Shown here in pieces: positions 7,995 through 15,302 of a DNA stretch of 29,441 bases (the stretch's first letter is position 1; every line of letters begins with the position of its first letter). Source of the DNA: JAICUY01 sp038250515 (GTDB lineage: Bacteria > Chloroflexota > Limnocylindria > QHBO01). The stretch spans positions 1 to 29,441 of the forward strand of contig JBBSCG010000023.1 of NCBI GenBank assembly GCA_038250515.1, written 5' to 3'. The notes under the pieces were generated by a model that saw nothing but the letters and a program-made list of their open reading frames with translations, was not told the origin of the DNA and did no database searches. The translations under genes were made by a program, and so were the position numbers.

Positions 7995-8984
7995 TCAGAC
8001 CTTGATATCGACGATGCGGCGGATCAAAAGGTACCCAATGCCCATGCTGATCAGGCCGACGATGAAGAAGGTGATGCCCATTGGCAGCCCTAGCAGCTCC
8101 GGCGGCTTGCGGAACATGGCGCTGATGTAGGACGGGCTGATCAGAAACAGCAGGCCGGCGAGCCCGACTGGCAGGAGGGTGATCACGTACCCGCTGTAGC
8201 GCTGCATGGCGGTCAGTGTCTGGATCTCGCCCTGGATGCGGACGCGTTCTCGAATGGTGAACGCGATCGAGTCGAGCACGGTCGCAAGGTTGCCGCCGAC
8301 CTGGCTCTGAATGTTGATGGCGGTGACCATCAGTTCGAGGTCCTCTGACTTCACGCGGCGGGCCATATTATTCAACGCCGGCTGGAGGGCGACTCCCAGG
8401 CTCATCTCACGCACGACCCGCTCGAACTCGACGCTGATCGGCGGACGGGCCTCGCGCGTGAGCAGCTCGACACCCTGCAGGAACGACGAACCTGCGCGAA
8501 GCGAGTTCGCCAGGAGCGTGATCGTGTCGGGCAGCTGGGTCGCAAATGCCTTAACCCGCTTGTTCTGGCGATACTTCAGGTAGAAGCGGGGGAAGTAGGC
8601 GCCAGCGACGAAGGCGACGACCAGCGCGAACACGTTCTTGAAGCCGGGGAAGACGTAGCCCAGGATGAACGCGGCTGCCAGGAACAGAATCGGCGAGATA
8701 GCCCACATCAGGATGAATTCAGCGGGCTTGAGCTTAAGGTCCGCACGTGCCAGATCGTTCCCGAGCCGCGCCGTCCTGTCCTGGCGGTCAATGACTCGGC
8801 TCAGTCCGGCGACGACGGCGGATTCGCGGTCGCCGCTGCTAACCGTGGATTCGCCGGCATTCGCGGACGCGTAGCGCTCGAGCCGGCTGGATACTGTGCC
8901 TCCACCACCGCTCATGGCGATGCCGACGGTTACGAGCAGCACGGCGCCGGCGGCGAGACCAGCGACGACGAATGGCAGCAGCAT
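7995..8984 (-). CDS. tadB: TadB, Tad pilus inner-membrane platform protein
   Basis: A 329-residue T2SSF-domain protein. It has an N-terminal helix (FVVAGLAAGAVLLVTVGIAM), a hydrophobic pair at about 90-130, the central cytosolic domain with QLPDTITLLANSLRAGSSFLQ and a conserved GVALQPALNNMARRV stretch, and two C-terminal membrane helices. It starts 14 bases after tadA with AGGAG at a slightly long distance upstream. The order tadA-tadB-tadC is the canonical one and makes the TadB/TadC assignment firm: the first T2SSF protein after the ATPase is TadB by convention. Confidence 0.92.
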   Translation of the reverse strand: MLLPFVVAGLAAGAVLLVTVGIAMSGGGGTVSSRLERYASANAGESTVSSGDRESAVVAGLSRVIDRQDRTARLGNDLARADLKLKPAEFILMWAISPILFLAAAFILGYVFPGFKNVFALVVAFVAGAYFPRFYLKYRQNKRVKAFATQLPDTITLLANSLRAGSSFLQGVELLTREARPPISVEFERVVREMSLGVALQPALNNMARRVKSEDLELMVTAINIQSQVGGNLATVLDSIAFTIRERVRIQGEIQTLTAMQRYSGYVITLLPVGLAGLLFLISPSYISAMFRKPPELLGLPMGITFFIVGLISMGIGYLLIRRIVDIKV

Positions 8985-8998
8985 GCCTTACGAACTCC

Positions 8999-10441
8999 TC
9001 AGAACGGTGAGCCGAAGACGTTCGGCGGCAGGTTGATCCCGGCCACTTCGAACTTCTCGACGAACTTGGGGCGGATGCCGGTCGGGCGCAGGCGGCCCTG
9101 GATCTTGCCCTCGACCACGCCCGTCTGCTCGAACACGAAGATGTCCTGCATGACGATGACGTCGCCCTCCATGCCCTGGACCTCGGTGATGTTCGTGATC
9201 TTGCGCGTTCCGTCCTTGAGGCGGTTCTGGTGCACGATCAGGTCGACGGCCGATGCGATCTGCTCCCGAATGGCCCGCAGCGGCAGATCCATGCCTGCCA
9301 TGAGCACCATCGTCTCGAGACGGGCGAGCATGTCGCGCGGTGTGTTGGCGTGGCCGGTCGACATCGAACCATCATGGCCGGTATTCATCGCCTGCAGCAT
9401 GTCGAGCGCCTCGCCGGAGCGGCATTCTCCGACGACGATACGGTCCGGCCGCATGCGCAGGGCGTTCCGTACCAGCTCGCGGATGGGTACGGCGCCCTTG
9501 CCCTCGATGTTCGACGGCCGCGCCTCGAGCGTGATGACGTGCTCCTGGCGCAGCTGGAGCTCGGCGGCGTCCTCGATGGTCACGATCCGCTCGTCGTCGG
9601 GAATGAACGAAGAGAGGATGTTGAGCATCGTAGTCTTGCCGGAGCCGGTGCCGCCGGCGACGAAGATGTTGAGGCGAGCCTTGACGCAGGCCTCCAGGAA
9701 CTCGAACATCTCCGGCGTGGCGGTGCCGAACCGGATCAGGTCCTCCACCGTGAATGGGGTAGCCGAGAACTTCCGAATGGTGATCACGGGTCCCACGAGT
9801 GAGAGCGGTGGGATGATCGCGTTGACCCGGGAGCCATCCGCCAAGCGGGCGTCCACCATCGGGCTTGATTCGTCGACGCGCCGGCCGATGGGCGCGATGA
9901 TCCGCTGGATGATCTTCATCACGTGCTCATCATTCTGGAAGGTGACGTTGGTCATTTCCAGACGACCTTGGCGCTCGACGTAGACCTGCTGCGGGCCGTT
10001 GACCATCACTTCCGTGACCGTCTCGTCGCGGAGCAGCGGCTCCAGCGGGCCGAGGCCCAGGATCTCGTCGGTGATCTGCTCGAGCATCCGCACGCGCTCG
10101 GCACGCGTCAGAGCCAGGCCCTCCTCGTCGGCGATCTTGCCGAACAAGTCCTCGATCTGACGGCGCACCTCGACCAGATTGGTCAGATCGAGCTTTGGGT
10201 CGAGCTCGTTGATCAGCCGGTTCTGAACTCGGAACTTCGCCTCGCGGAATGACTCTCGTGCGGGCAGCGACCCCAGGAATGGCCGGGTCGCCGGGCTCGC
10301 GACGGCAGGTGGGGCGCCGCCAATTTGTGCGGCCGGCGGCTCACCGGGGGCCGGTATCGTCGCCGGCACGCTGGGCGCAGCCGCTCGCTCGCCCTCCCCC
10401 GCGGGTCGGTTGACTCGCTCGATGCGCTTCAGCAATGACAT
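8999..10441 (-). CDS. tadA: TadA/CpaF, Tad pilus assembly ATPase
   Basis: A 480-residue type II/IV secretion ATPase of the CpaF/TadA branch that powers pilin polymerisation at the inner membrane. A Pro/Ala-rich N-terminal stretch (1-60) precedes the N-terminal domain. The RecA-like core has Walker A GGTGSGKTT at 263-271, the Asp-box region around DDERIVTIEDAAELQL (282-297), Walker B RIVVGE with E339, and the His box GHDGSMSTGHANTP (355-368). All catalytic motifs are intact. It lies 20 bases after tadZ; a GGAAGGA lies upstream of ATG 10441. TadA is bifunctional (extension and retraction) in some species; whether it retracts pili here cannot be read from sequence. Confidence 0.95.
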   Translation of the reverse strand: MSLLKRIERVNRPAGEGERAAAPSVPATIPAPGEPPAAQIGGAPPAVASPATRPFLGSLPARESFREAKFRVQNRLINELDPKLDLTNLVEVRRQIEDLFGKIADEEGLALTRAERVRMLEQITDEILGLGPLEPLLRDETVTEVMVNGPQQVYVERQGRLEMTNVTFQNDEHVMKIIQRIIAPIGRRVDESSPMVDARLADGSRVNAIIPPLSLVGPVITIRKFSATPFTVEDLIRFGTATPEMFEFLEACVKARLNIFVAGGTGSGKTTMLNILSSFIPDDERIVTIEDAAELQLRQEHVITLEARPSNIEGKGAVPIRELVRNALRMRPDRIVVGECRSGEALDMLQAMNTGHDGSMSTGHANTPRDMLARLETMVLMAGMDLPLRAIREQIASAVDLIVHQNRLKDGTRKITNITEVQGMEGDVIVMQDIFVFEQTGVVEGKIQGRLRPTGIRPKFVEKFEVAGINLPPNVFGSPF

Positions 10442-10461
10442 GTCTTCTTTGTTCCTTCCCG

Positions 10462-11688
10462 TTAGCGGCGTGCGAAGAGTCCGCGCTTGGCTGACCTATC
10501 GGTGGACTTGGCGTTGGCCGGCTCTCCTGCAAGCATTCGGGCGAGCTTGGCGATGTCACGAGACAGCGCGCTTTCCGGATGAGATACGACAAACGGCACG
10601 CCACGATTCACCGCGAGGACCGCGAGACGCCCGTCGGACACGATCGTGCCGTCGATGGATCGGCGAATGGAAGCCTCCACGTCCGGAATGCGGATTCCCT
10701 GGGCCGCGTCGGATCGGTTGATGACGAGCCGAATCTTAGATCGGTCGTACTCCAGCTGGTCGGCGACTTCCAAGAAGAGCCGAACGTTCTTTATGGTGGT
10801 GATCTCGAGCGCCGCGAGCACCACGATCTGGTCGGCCGCGTCCATGATCGCCAGCGAGTGGTCGTTGAGGGCGGCCGGCAGGTCGACGACCACCGAGTCG
10901 TGCGTGGCCTTCAGGTGCTCAAGCATCTTGCGCAGGTAGGCCGGAGTCACCAGATCGGCGCCCTCGGGCGACGGGGGTGCGAGTAGCACCCGGATCCCGG
11001 TCGAGTGATCCACTACGACAGAGTTGACAATGTCTGCATCGGGCTCACCGCCTTCGACCGCATCCAGCATGGATCGGTTCTTGGGATTCAGGTTGAGCAG
11101 GACGCCGACGTCGCCGAATTGCAGGTTCGCGTCGACCAGGCAGACCCGCTCGCCCGTCTGCCGCTGGAGCGCGAGGGCGAGGTTTGTGGCGATCGTCGTT
11201 CGACCGGCGCCGCCCTTTGGCGAGAACACCGCGATGAGCTCGTGGTCGTCTGGATCATCCGATGCGGTTGGACCGAATGCGGCTGAGGCGATGACGGCCT
11301 GGAGCTGCTCGCGTCGTCCGAGCTCCTTCGCGAAGACGCTGCGGATCGTCGTGCTGAACTCGTCGCCGGAGAACGGCTTGACCAGGAATTCGCGCGCCCC
11401 CGCGGCGATCGCACGCCGCAGCTGCCCTGCCTCGCCGTGGACGCTCATCATGATTATCGGAGAGGAGGGAAGCCGCTGCGAGATAATCTCGGCCGCCGCC
11501 ACTCCATCCATTCCGGGCATGTTGATGTCCATGACGATGACATCCGGCCGCAGCTCCATGGAGAGGCGAATCGCCTCTTCTCCGGATGCCGCCGCCTCGG
11601 CGACGTCGATCTGCTGATCGAAGCTGAGCAGCCTCGTCAGATGATCCCGCGTCTCGCGTATGTCATCGACGATGAGGACCTTGATCAC
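10462..11688 (-). CDS. tadZ: TadZ/CpaE, receiver-domain MinD/ParA-like pilus localisation protein
   Basis: A 408-residue two-domain protein. Residues 1-120 form a complete receiver domain: D8/D9, phosphoacceptor D54 in VIVMDINMPGMDG, S82 and K104 (VKPF), so it is probably phosphorylated, unlike many TadZ proteins with degenerate receivers. Residues 150-390 are a MinD/ParA-type ATPase that places the pilus machine in the cell. Its deviant Walker A reads SPKGGAGRTT: the signature Lys (K158) is present, but the P-loop Lys is replaced by Arg (R163, codon CGA). Switch residues occur in VVVDLPAALND. It starts 28 bases after CpaB and ends 20 bases before tadA. Whether the Arg variant still hydrolyses ATP is unknown. 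Confidence 0.88.
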   Translation of the reverse strand: MIKVLIVDDIRETRDHLTRLLSFDQQIDVAEAAASGEEAIRLSMELRPDVIVMDINMPGMDGVAAAEIISQRLPSSPIIMMSVHGEAGQLRRAIAAGAREFLVKPFSGDEFSTTIRSVFAKELGRREQLQAVIASAAFGPTASDDPDDHELIAVFSPKGGAGRTTIATNLALALQRQTGERVCLVDANLQFGDVGVLLNLNPKNRSMLDAVEGGEPDADIVNSVVVDHSTGIRVLLAPPSPEGADLVTPAYLRKMLEHLKATHDSVVVDLPAALNDHSLAIMDAADQIVVLAALEITTIKNVRLFLEVADQLEYDRSKIRLVINRSDAAQGIRIPDVEASIRRSIDGTIVSDGRLAVLAVNRGVPFVVSHPESALSRDIAKLARMLAGEPANAKSTDRSAKRGLFARR

Positions 11689-11716
11689 GTTTGGATCTCC
11701 AGATTGCCCGGGGTGT

Positions 11717-12580
11717 TTATGGGGCTGGCGCTGGAATCGCGCCGGTGTCGATATTCGACACGTCCGGCACGATCAGGCCGTGGTCCGCGATCAGCCGGTC
11801 GATCGTCATTCCGGTCGTCTTCTCCGTGACGTTATCGCCCGAGCTACGGATCACCGCCGTGAGAGAACCGCTGCCACCAGTCATCTCCTGTTCGTTGAGC
11901 TGAGCGAACTTGATGATCTCGGCATCCTGGTCGTTTCCGGCGAAGACGATGAAGACGCTCGTGATGATCGGTTGCTGGCCCGCGGGCGCAGGCTGGCTTT
12001 CGCCTTCTGATGGCGTGGGTGTCGCCTGAGCAGACTTCACGTTCGTGAGGCTGACGTACAGGACGCGCTTGTTCTGCAGAACGGTCTTAACCGTGCGGAG
12101 GCTGTCACCTGGAGGTGCCATCAGAGCCGGGATCTGCTCGGACACGACGACGTCGATGTGGTCGCCTTGCTGGACGAGGAAGTTGAGGCCCGTCGTTCGA
12201 TCGACCTGGAAGGCGATTGCCTTCTCACCAGCTTCGAGCTGGCATGAGATGCAGCCTACGCCTTGGCCGAATCCGACCGTCTCCTGACTGACTTGGCCAC
12301 CCTGCGGCACGGCAACGAGCGCCGGTCGACTGCCCACCTGTGAGACGTCGACCAGGGCCGTCCCCTGAACACCGTTGGGTGGGACCTCCTTTGTCTCGAC
12401 CTTGTCTGGAGTGATGGAATCGCCGACGGCGATCGGCTCTTTCGCTACGAGCACGGTCGAGGTCTGCCTTTCGGATGGGGCCGTTGTCGCGGCTTGATTG
12501 AGAAGGATGACGATTCCGACGAAGGCGACGACGGCGAGCAGTACTCCAACGAGGATGACCAGCCGATTGGACCGCTTCAC
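11717..12580 (-). CDS. cpaB: CpaB/RcpC, SAF-domain Tad pilus assembly protein
   Basis: A 287-residue protein with one N-terminal membrane anchor (RLVILVGVLLAVVAFVGIVI), a SAF domain (about 40-110; VLVAKEPIAVGDSITPDKV) and an RcpC/CpaB C-terminal domain (FQVDRTTGLNFLVQQGDHID), ending in a Pro-rich tail. GTG 12580 was chosen because GAGGG (12588-12592) lies seven bases upstream and the anchor then starts right after a short basic head; a longer frame from 12664 would place 28 poorly conserved residues ahead of it. In diderms CpaB works with the secretin; here no secretin gene is seen, so an envelope-spanning or periplasm-like spacer role is inferred. The pair GVGCISCQL is a possible disulfide. 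Confidence 0.88.
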   Translation of the reverse strand: MKRSNRLVILVGVLLAVVAFVGIVILLNQAATTAPSERQTSTVLVAKEPIAVGDSITPDKVETKEVPPNGVQGTALVDVSQVGSRPALVAVPQGGQVSQETVGFGQGVGCISCQLEAGEKAIAFQVDRTTGLNFLVQQGDHIDVVVSEQIPALMAPPGDSLRTVKTVLQNKRVLYVSLTNVKSAQATPTPSEGESQPAPAGQQPIITSVFIVFAGNDQDAEIIKFAQLNEQEMTGGSGSLTAVIRSSGDNVTEKTTGMTIDRLIADHGLIVPDVSNIDTGAIPAPAP

Positions 12581-12740
12581 AGAAATACCCTCTAGAGCCG
12601 CAAATGAGTGATCAATAAGACCAAGGAATGGCGCAGTTGTGACTGCGTGCAACAGTCTAGGCATTCCATCCCGAGGCGATCGAGTGGACTTCTGGGCTAC
12701 TCGGGAGTACTACGCGCAGCAGCACTGGGTGACATGGAGT
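12581..12740 (-). promoter_or_regulatory. cpaB upstream region with inverted repeats
   Basis: The gap between the flp terminator and cpaB. It contains CGCAGT-TGTG-ACTGCG at 12632-12647, a 6-bp-arm inverted repeat, and a GTACTC-type palindrome around 12697-12711 that includes AGTACT at 12706-12711. CCCTC at 12588-12592 is the reverse complement of the cpaB ribosome site. I see no high-quality -35/-10 pair. Because a terminator separates flp from cpaB, a promoter for the cpaB-tadC unit is expected here. Confidence 0.4.
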
Positions 12741-12768
12741 GAGGCCCTCGGACGAATCCGAGGGCCTC
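12741..12768 (-). terminator. Strong hairpin after flp
   Basis: GAGGCCCTCGGA (12741-12752) and TCCGAGGGCCTC (12757-12768) form a perfect 12-bp stem around a four-base loop, 30 bases past the flp stop. No T tract follows in either direction, so it may act as a partial terminator or an mRNA-stabilising hairpin that sets a high pilin to machinery ratio. That role is inferred from the position between the pilin and the assembly genes. Confidence 0.75.
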
Positions 12769-12798
12769 ATTGCGGTGCCTGTTCTTGCGACGCAAGTC

Positions 12799-12996
12799 TC
12801 AGACGCCGTTCAGCGTGGTGCCGACGTTCTGGAACATTCGGCTGACGATCGGGCCCAGAAAGATCAGGGCCACGATCACGATGATCGCAATGAGCGCGAG
12901 CAGGAGCCCGTACTCAACCAGCGTTTGGCCTTCCTCATCGTCATGACGGAATTTCGCCAGAAGATTGCTGATATAGGTGTTAACGATCTGAAGCAT
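12799..12996 (-). CDS. flp: Flp/Fap-type major pilin
   Basis: A 65-residue type IVb (Flp) prepilin. The leader ends RHDDEEG, the predicted prepilin peptidase cut is G23/Q24, and the mature protein begins QTLVEYGLLLALIAIIVIVA with the essential Glu at +5 (E28) and the following Tyr typical of Flp pilins. The hydrophobic helix makes up the pilus core; about 14 residues follow it (SRMFQNVGTTLNGV). The gene has the best ribosome site in the window, its own promoter and a strong hairpin downstream, as expected for the most abundant product. The peptidase that processes it is not encoded here. Confidence 0.96.
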   Translation of the reverse strand: MLQIVNTYISNLLAKFRHDDEEGQTLVEYGLLLALIAIIVIVALIFLGPIVSRMFQNVGTTLNGV

Positions 12997-13006
12997 ATGC
13001 TTGGGT

Positions 13007-13015
13007 ACCTCCTTT
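13007..13015 (-). promoter_or_regulatory. Very strong ribosome binding site of flp
   Basis: The minus strand reads AAAGGAGGT, a near-perfect anti-16S match, ten bases before ATG 12996. It fixes the flp start. Confidence 0.85.
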
Positions 13016-13101
13016 CCTTGAGGATTTGCAACGCAGCCTAATTCTCGATGTAGACCTCGAATATGGCCTGTTGGTCCTACTCCCTAGGTCACGCACGGCG
13101 T

Positions 13102-13131
13102 ACATTGGATCACAAAGGTGCGCCCTGTCAA
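13102..13131 (-). promoter_or_regulatory. Probable flp promoter
   Basis: On the minus strand a perfect -35 TTGACA occupies 13131-13126. At 17-18 bases from it lies a weak -10 (CCAATG or CAATGT, about 13108-13102). Transcription would start near 13095, giving a leader of about 100 bases before the flp start. The -35 is convincing; the -10 is poor, so an activator such as the adjacent NarL-type regulator may be needed. Confidence 0.5.
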
Positions 13132-13418
13132 TATTCGGCGCAGGCCGCCGATGACGATAATTCCGCAGAGTCGTTTCAAGGAGGGGAGCCGGTCCTGCTA
13201 GGGCACGGCTCCCGGACCGGAGGAGGAGACCCGAAGACCGGGCTTGCCCCCGTCCCACGTCCCAGGATGAAGGCCGTCGCGGATACCCGAGACGACTTGT
13301 CCCGAAGGCTACGGACGAGCCGGCGGCTCGGCCATGGAACTCCAGTACCGATCGGACCGGGACTTGTGCCGGTAGACAAGCCTGTTCAGTGCGCATCGGT
13401 CGAGAAGCAGATTCCGGC
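13132..13418 (-). other. 287-base non-coding stretch with structured elements, between the NarL-type regulator and flp
   Basis: No reading frame here looks like a protein. Three kinds of structure are visible: a hairpin CGAGCC-GGC-GGCTCG at 13316-13330; stem GGAGCCG (13185-13191) with CGGCTCC (13206-13212); and stem CCGGTCC (13189-13195) with GGACCGG (13214-13220). The last two overlap and interleave, so they exclude each other or form a pseudoknot. A short CCCG/CGGG hairpin lies near 13230-13242. It could be the 3' end and terminator of the regulator mRNA, a small RNA or an operator region for flp. I could not match it to any riboswitch I know. Confidence 0.4.
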
Positions 13419-14183
13419 TCAGTCCTCGGGGATCTTGATCCACCCCTGGCGCATGGCGTAGACGACGGCCTGCGTGCGGTCGTTGACCGACAGCTTGCGC
13501 AGGATGGAGCTCATGTGGTTCTTGACCGTCTGCTCGCTGATCGACAGCGCGTAGGCGACCTGCTTGTTGGTCATGCCCTGGGCGATGTTGTCCAGGATCT
13601 CGACCTCGCGCGGTGACAGCGGCGCGAAGATCGGCTGCGCGTCGTTACCGTAGACGGCGAGCTCGCGGAACTCCTTGAGCACGCGCGACGCGACGGCTGG
13701 CTTGCTGAAGACCTTGTCATTGATCAGGTACTCGCCGGATCGGACGCGCCGGATGATGGCGGTCAGGTCTGACGGGTCGATGTCCTTGAGAACGTACGCC
13801 GCCGCGCCGGCCTTGATGGCGTCGAACAGCTGATCTTCGTCGTCGTTCGATGCCAGCACGATCACGCCGGTGTGCGGCAGCTCGCGCTTCAGGCGCTGCG
13901 TCGTCTCGATGCCATTCGGCGCCGGCAGCCCCAGATCCATGAGGACCACGTCAGGCGTCAGCTCCTGCACGATGGCCAGCGCCTCGCGGCCATTGCCGGC
14001 CTCGCCGACGACCTCCATGTCGTCCTCGAGCTCCAGGATGTTGCGCACACCACGCCGGAACAGCGTGTGACCGTCCACGATGACGATCCGCATCTTGCCG
14101 ATCGCCCGGCGGTCACCGCCGCGACGTCGCTCCTGCACTTCGGTTTCCATGGTCTTCTCCTGTGTCCTCTTGTCCTTGATCAT
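13419..14183 (-). CDS. NarL/DegU-type response regulator
   Basis: A 254-residue regulator with a 30-residue basic N-terminal extension, a receiver domain with phosphoacceptor D83 (VVLMDLGLPAPNG) and K133 (VLKD), and a LuxR/GerE helix-turn-helix at about 189-245 (LSPREVEILDNIAQGMTNKQ, then SEQTVKNHMSSILRKL). The start at ATG 14183 is supported by GGAGG at 14190-14194, six bases away, and by the ATGA overlap with the upstream kinase stop; the extension is therefore probably real, although the domain itself begins at residue 31. It is the cognate partner of the DegS-like kinase and lies directly before flp, so control of pilin transcription is the leading inference. Confidence 0.9.
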   Translation of the reverse strand: MIKDKRTQEKTMETEVQERRRGGDRRAIGKMRIVIVDGHTLFRRGVRNILELEDDMEVVGEAGNGREALAIVQELTPDVVLMDLGLPAPNGIETTQRLKRELPHTGVIVLASNDDEDQLFDAIKAGAAAYVLKDIDPSDLTAIIRRVRSGEYLINDKVFSKPAVASRVLKEFRELAVYGNDAQPIFAPLSPREVEILDNIAQGMTNKQVAYALSISEQTVKNHMSSILRKLSVNDRTQAVVYAMRQGWIKIPED

Positions 14184-15262
14184 TTTGAACCTCCGTGGTC
14201 GGGCAGGCTGAGTAGGATTCGCGTCCCCTCGCCCTGTCGCGATTCGATCTGCAGCTGGGACCCCAGCAGCTCGGCGCGCTCGCGCATGAACTGGAGGCCA
14301 AAGTTGCGGCTCGCGCCGGATGCCAGGCGCATCACGTCGAAGCCGCGCCCGTTGTCGGCGATGGTCAGCTGATCGCCTTCGAAGCCGATGCAGACTTCGC
14401 TGGCGGCGGCGTGCTTTCGCACGTTCTGTAATGCCTCCTGCACGATGCGCAGGACGGATGCCTTCTCCTTTGGATCGAGCCGGCTGTCGATGTCGTTGAC
14501 GTTCACCTGCACGGCGATGCTGTGGCGTGCCTGGAATTCGGCAGCCTGCTCGGCGAGCGCCTGGCCGAGGCCGACGTCGACGGCTGGTGGCCGCAGGTTG
14601 CTGATGAAGGCGCGGGCCTCGTCCAGCCCGTCGTGCAGCATGGTGCGCAGAAAGGCGAGCTCGGTGCGTGCACTTTTCGGCGCGTCGCCCAACACGCGGT
14701 CGAGATACTCGACCTGGAAGATGGCATTGGTCAGGACCTGCGCCGGTCCGTCGTGAATATCCTCGGCGAGGCGCTGGCGCTCTCCCTCCTGTGCGCCGAT
14801 GATCCGCAGCTGTACGGCGGCCGGCGACTCGTCGGTATCGGTCAGGTTTGGTTCGGACGAGCGGGGGTCGGGGTCCGCTAGGTACTTCGAGACGAGGTCG
14901 AGCTGACGCTCAGCGACATCGAGCCTCTTGAGCCGCGCCTGCAGCACGCCCAGCTCGCGACCAAGCTGCTCGTGCTCGGCCCGCAGGGAATCGCGGCCGG
15001 GGGACGTTCTGTCGTCCGCACGCTGGTCGAGGCGCGCGCGCATCTGCATCCAGTTCTCCAACCGATGGCGGTACTGCTCGCGATAGCGCTCCACCAGCTC
15101 GTGGACACGGCGCGTGTCATGGCGGACGCTTTCGCTGGCCTGTTCGTAGATGCGCTCCAGGCTGACCGATGGACCAGTTCTGCTGGGACCTGCCAAGCTT
15201 TTCCCCTGCGAAGTACCGGGTCCGGCGTAGTACCTGACCTCGCGTCCATGGTCGCGGCGCAT
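14180..15262 (-). CDS. DegS-like cytosolic sensor histidine kinase
   Basis: A soluble kinase of 360 residues from ATG 15262, or 338 residues if it starts at TTG 15196, which has the better ribosome site (AGGGG). The N-terminal half is a long charged coiled coil (ERYREQYRHRLENWMQMRAR and onward). It is followed by a HisKA_3 domain with phosphoacceptor H170 in GERQRLAEDIHDGPAQ and a HATPase_c domain with N-box EALQNVRKHA and G1 box ADNGRGFD. There is no membrane segment, as in DegS of Bacillus. The stop overlaps the regulator's start (ATGA). A reading frame reaching 15460 overlaps the glycosyltransferase gene and was rejected. Upstream GTAC motifs could mark its control region. Confidence 0.86.
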   Translation of the reverse strand: MRRDHGREVRYYAGPGTSQGKSLAGPSRTGPSVSLERIYEQASESVRHDTRRVHELVERYREQYRHRLENWMQMRARLDQRADDRTSPGRDSLRAEHEQLGRELGVLQARLKRLDVAERQLDLVSKYLADPDPRSSEPNLTDTDESPAAVQLRIIGAQEGERQRLAEDIHDGPAQVLTNAIFQVEYLDRVLGDAPKSARTELAFLRTMLHDGLDEARAFISNLRPPAVDVGLGQALAEQAAEFQARHSIAVQVNVNDIDSRLDPKEKASVLRIVQEALQNVRKHAAASEVCIGFEGDQLTIADNGRGFDVMRLASGASRNFGLQFMRERAELLGSQLQIESRQGEGTRILLSLPDHGGSK

Positions 15263-15302
15263 TGTGCACCGGGTCAACAGTACTTCGAGCGCCGGAAGTA
15301 CT
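15197..15302 (-). promoter_or_regulatory. Kinase control region with four AGTAC-type motifs and a palindrome
   Basis: AGTACTTC (15279-15286) and GAAGTACT (15295-15302) are perfect 8-bp inverted repeats with an 8-base spacer; the right arm overlaps the stop of the glycosyltransferase gene. Two further copies, AAGTACC near 15206 and TAGTACC near 15229, follow. On the minus strand AGTACTGTTGACC (15284-15272) joins a copy to a -35-like TTGACC; the same 13 bases occur at 26872-26860. I find no good -10 behind this TTGACC. The palindrome may be an operator, or a weak terminator of the upstream gene. Confidence 0.45.

Noticed and set aside
12980..13396. Open frame covering the region before flp
   Set aside because: Composition is Arg/Ser/Pro-rich with no homology I recognise, and it runs through the flp promoter and ribosome site.
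13132..13418. Possible cyclic di-GMP (GEMM) or other known riboswitch upstream of flp
   Set aside because: I compared both strands with the GEMM core (GGGCAAACC and GCAAAGC-type segments) and found no adequate match. The structured part also lies upstream of the likely flp promoter, so it would not be in the flp leader.
15279..15302. Intrinsic terminator for the glycosyltransferase gene
   Set aside because: The 8-bp inverted repeat has an 8-base loop, modest GC and no T tract, and its right arm lies at the stop codon. An operator is the more likely reading.
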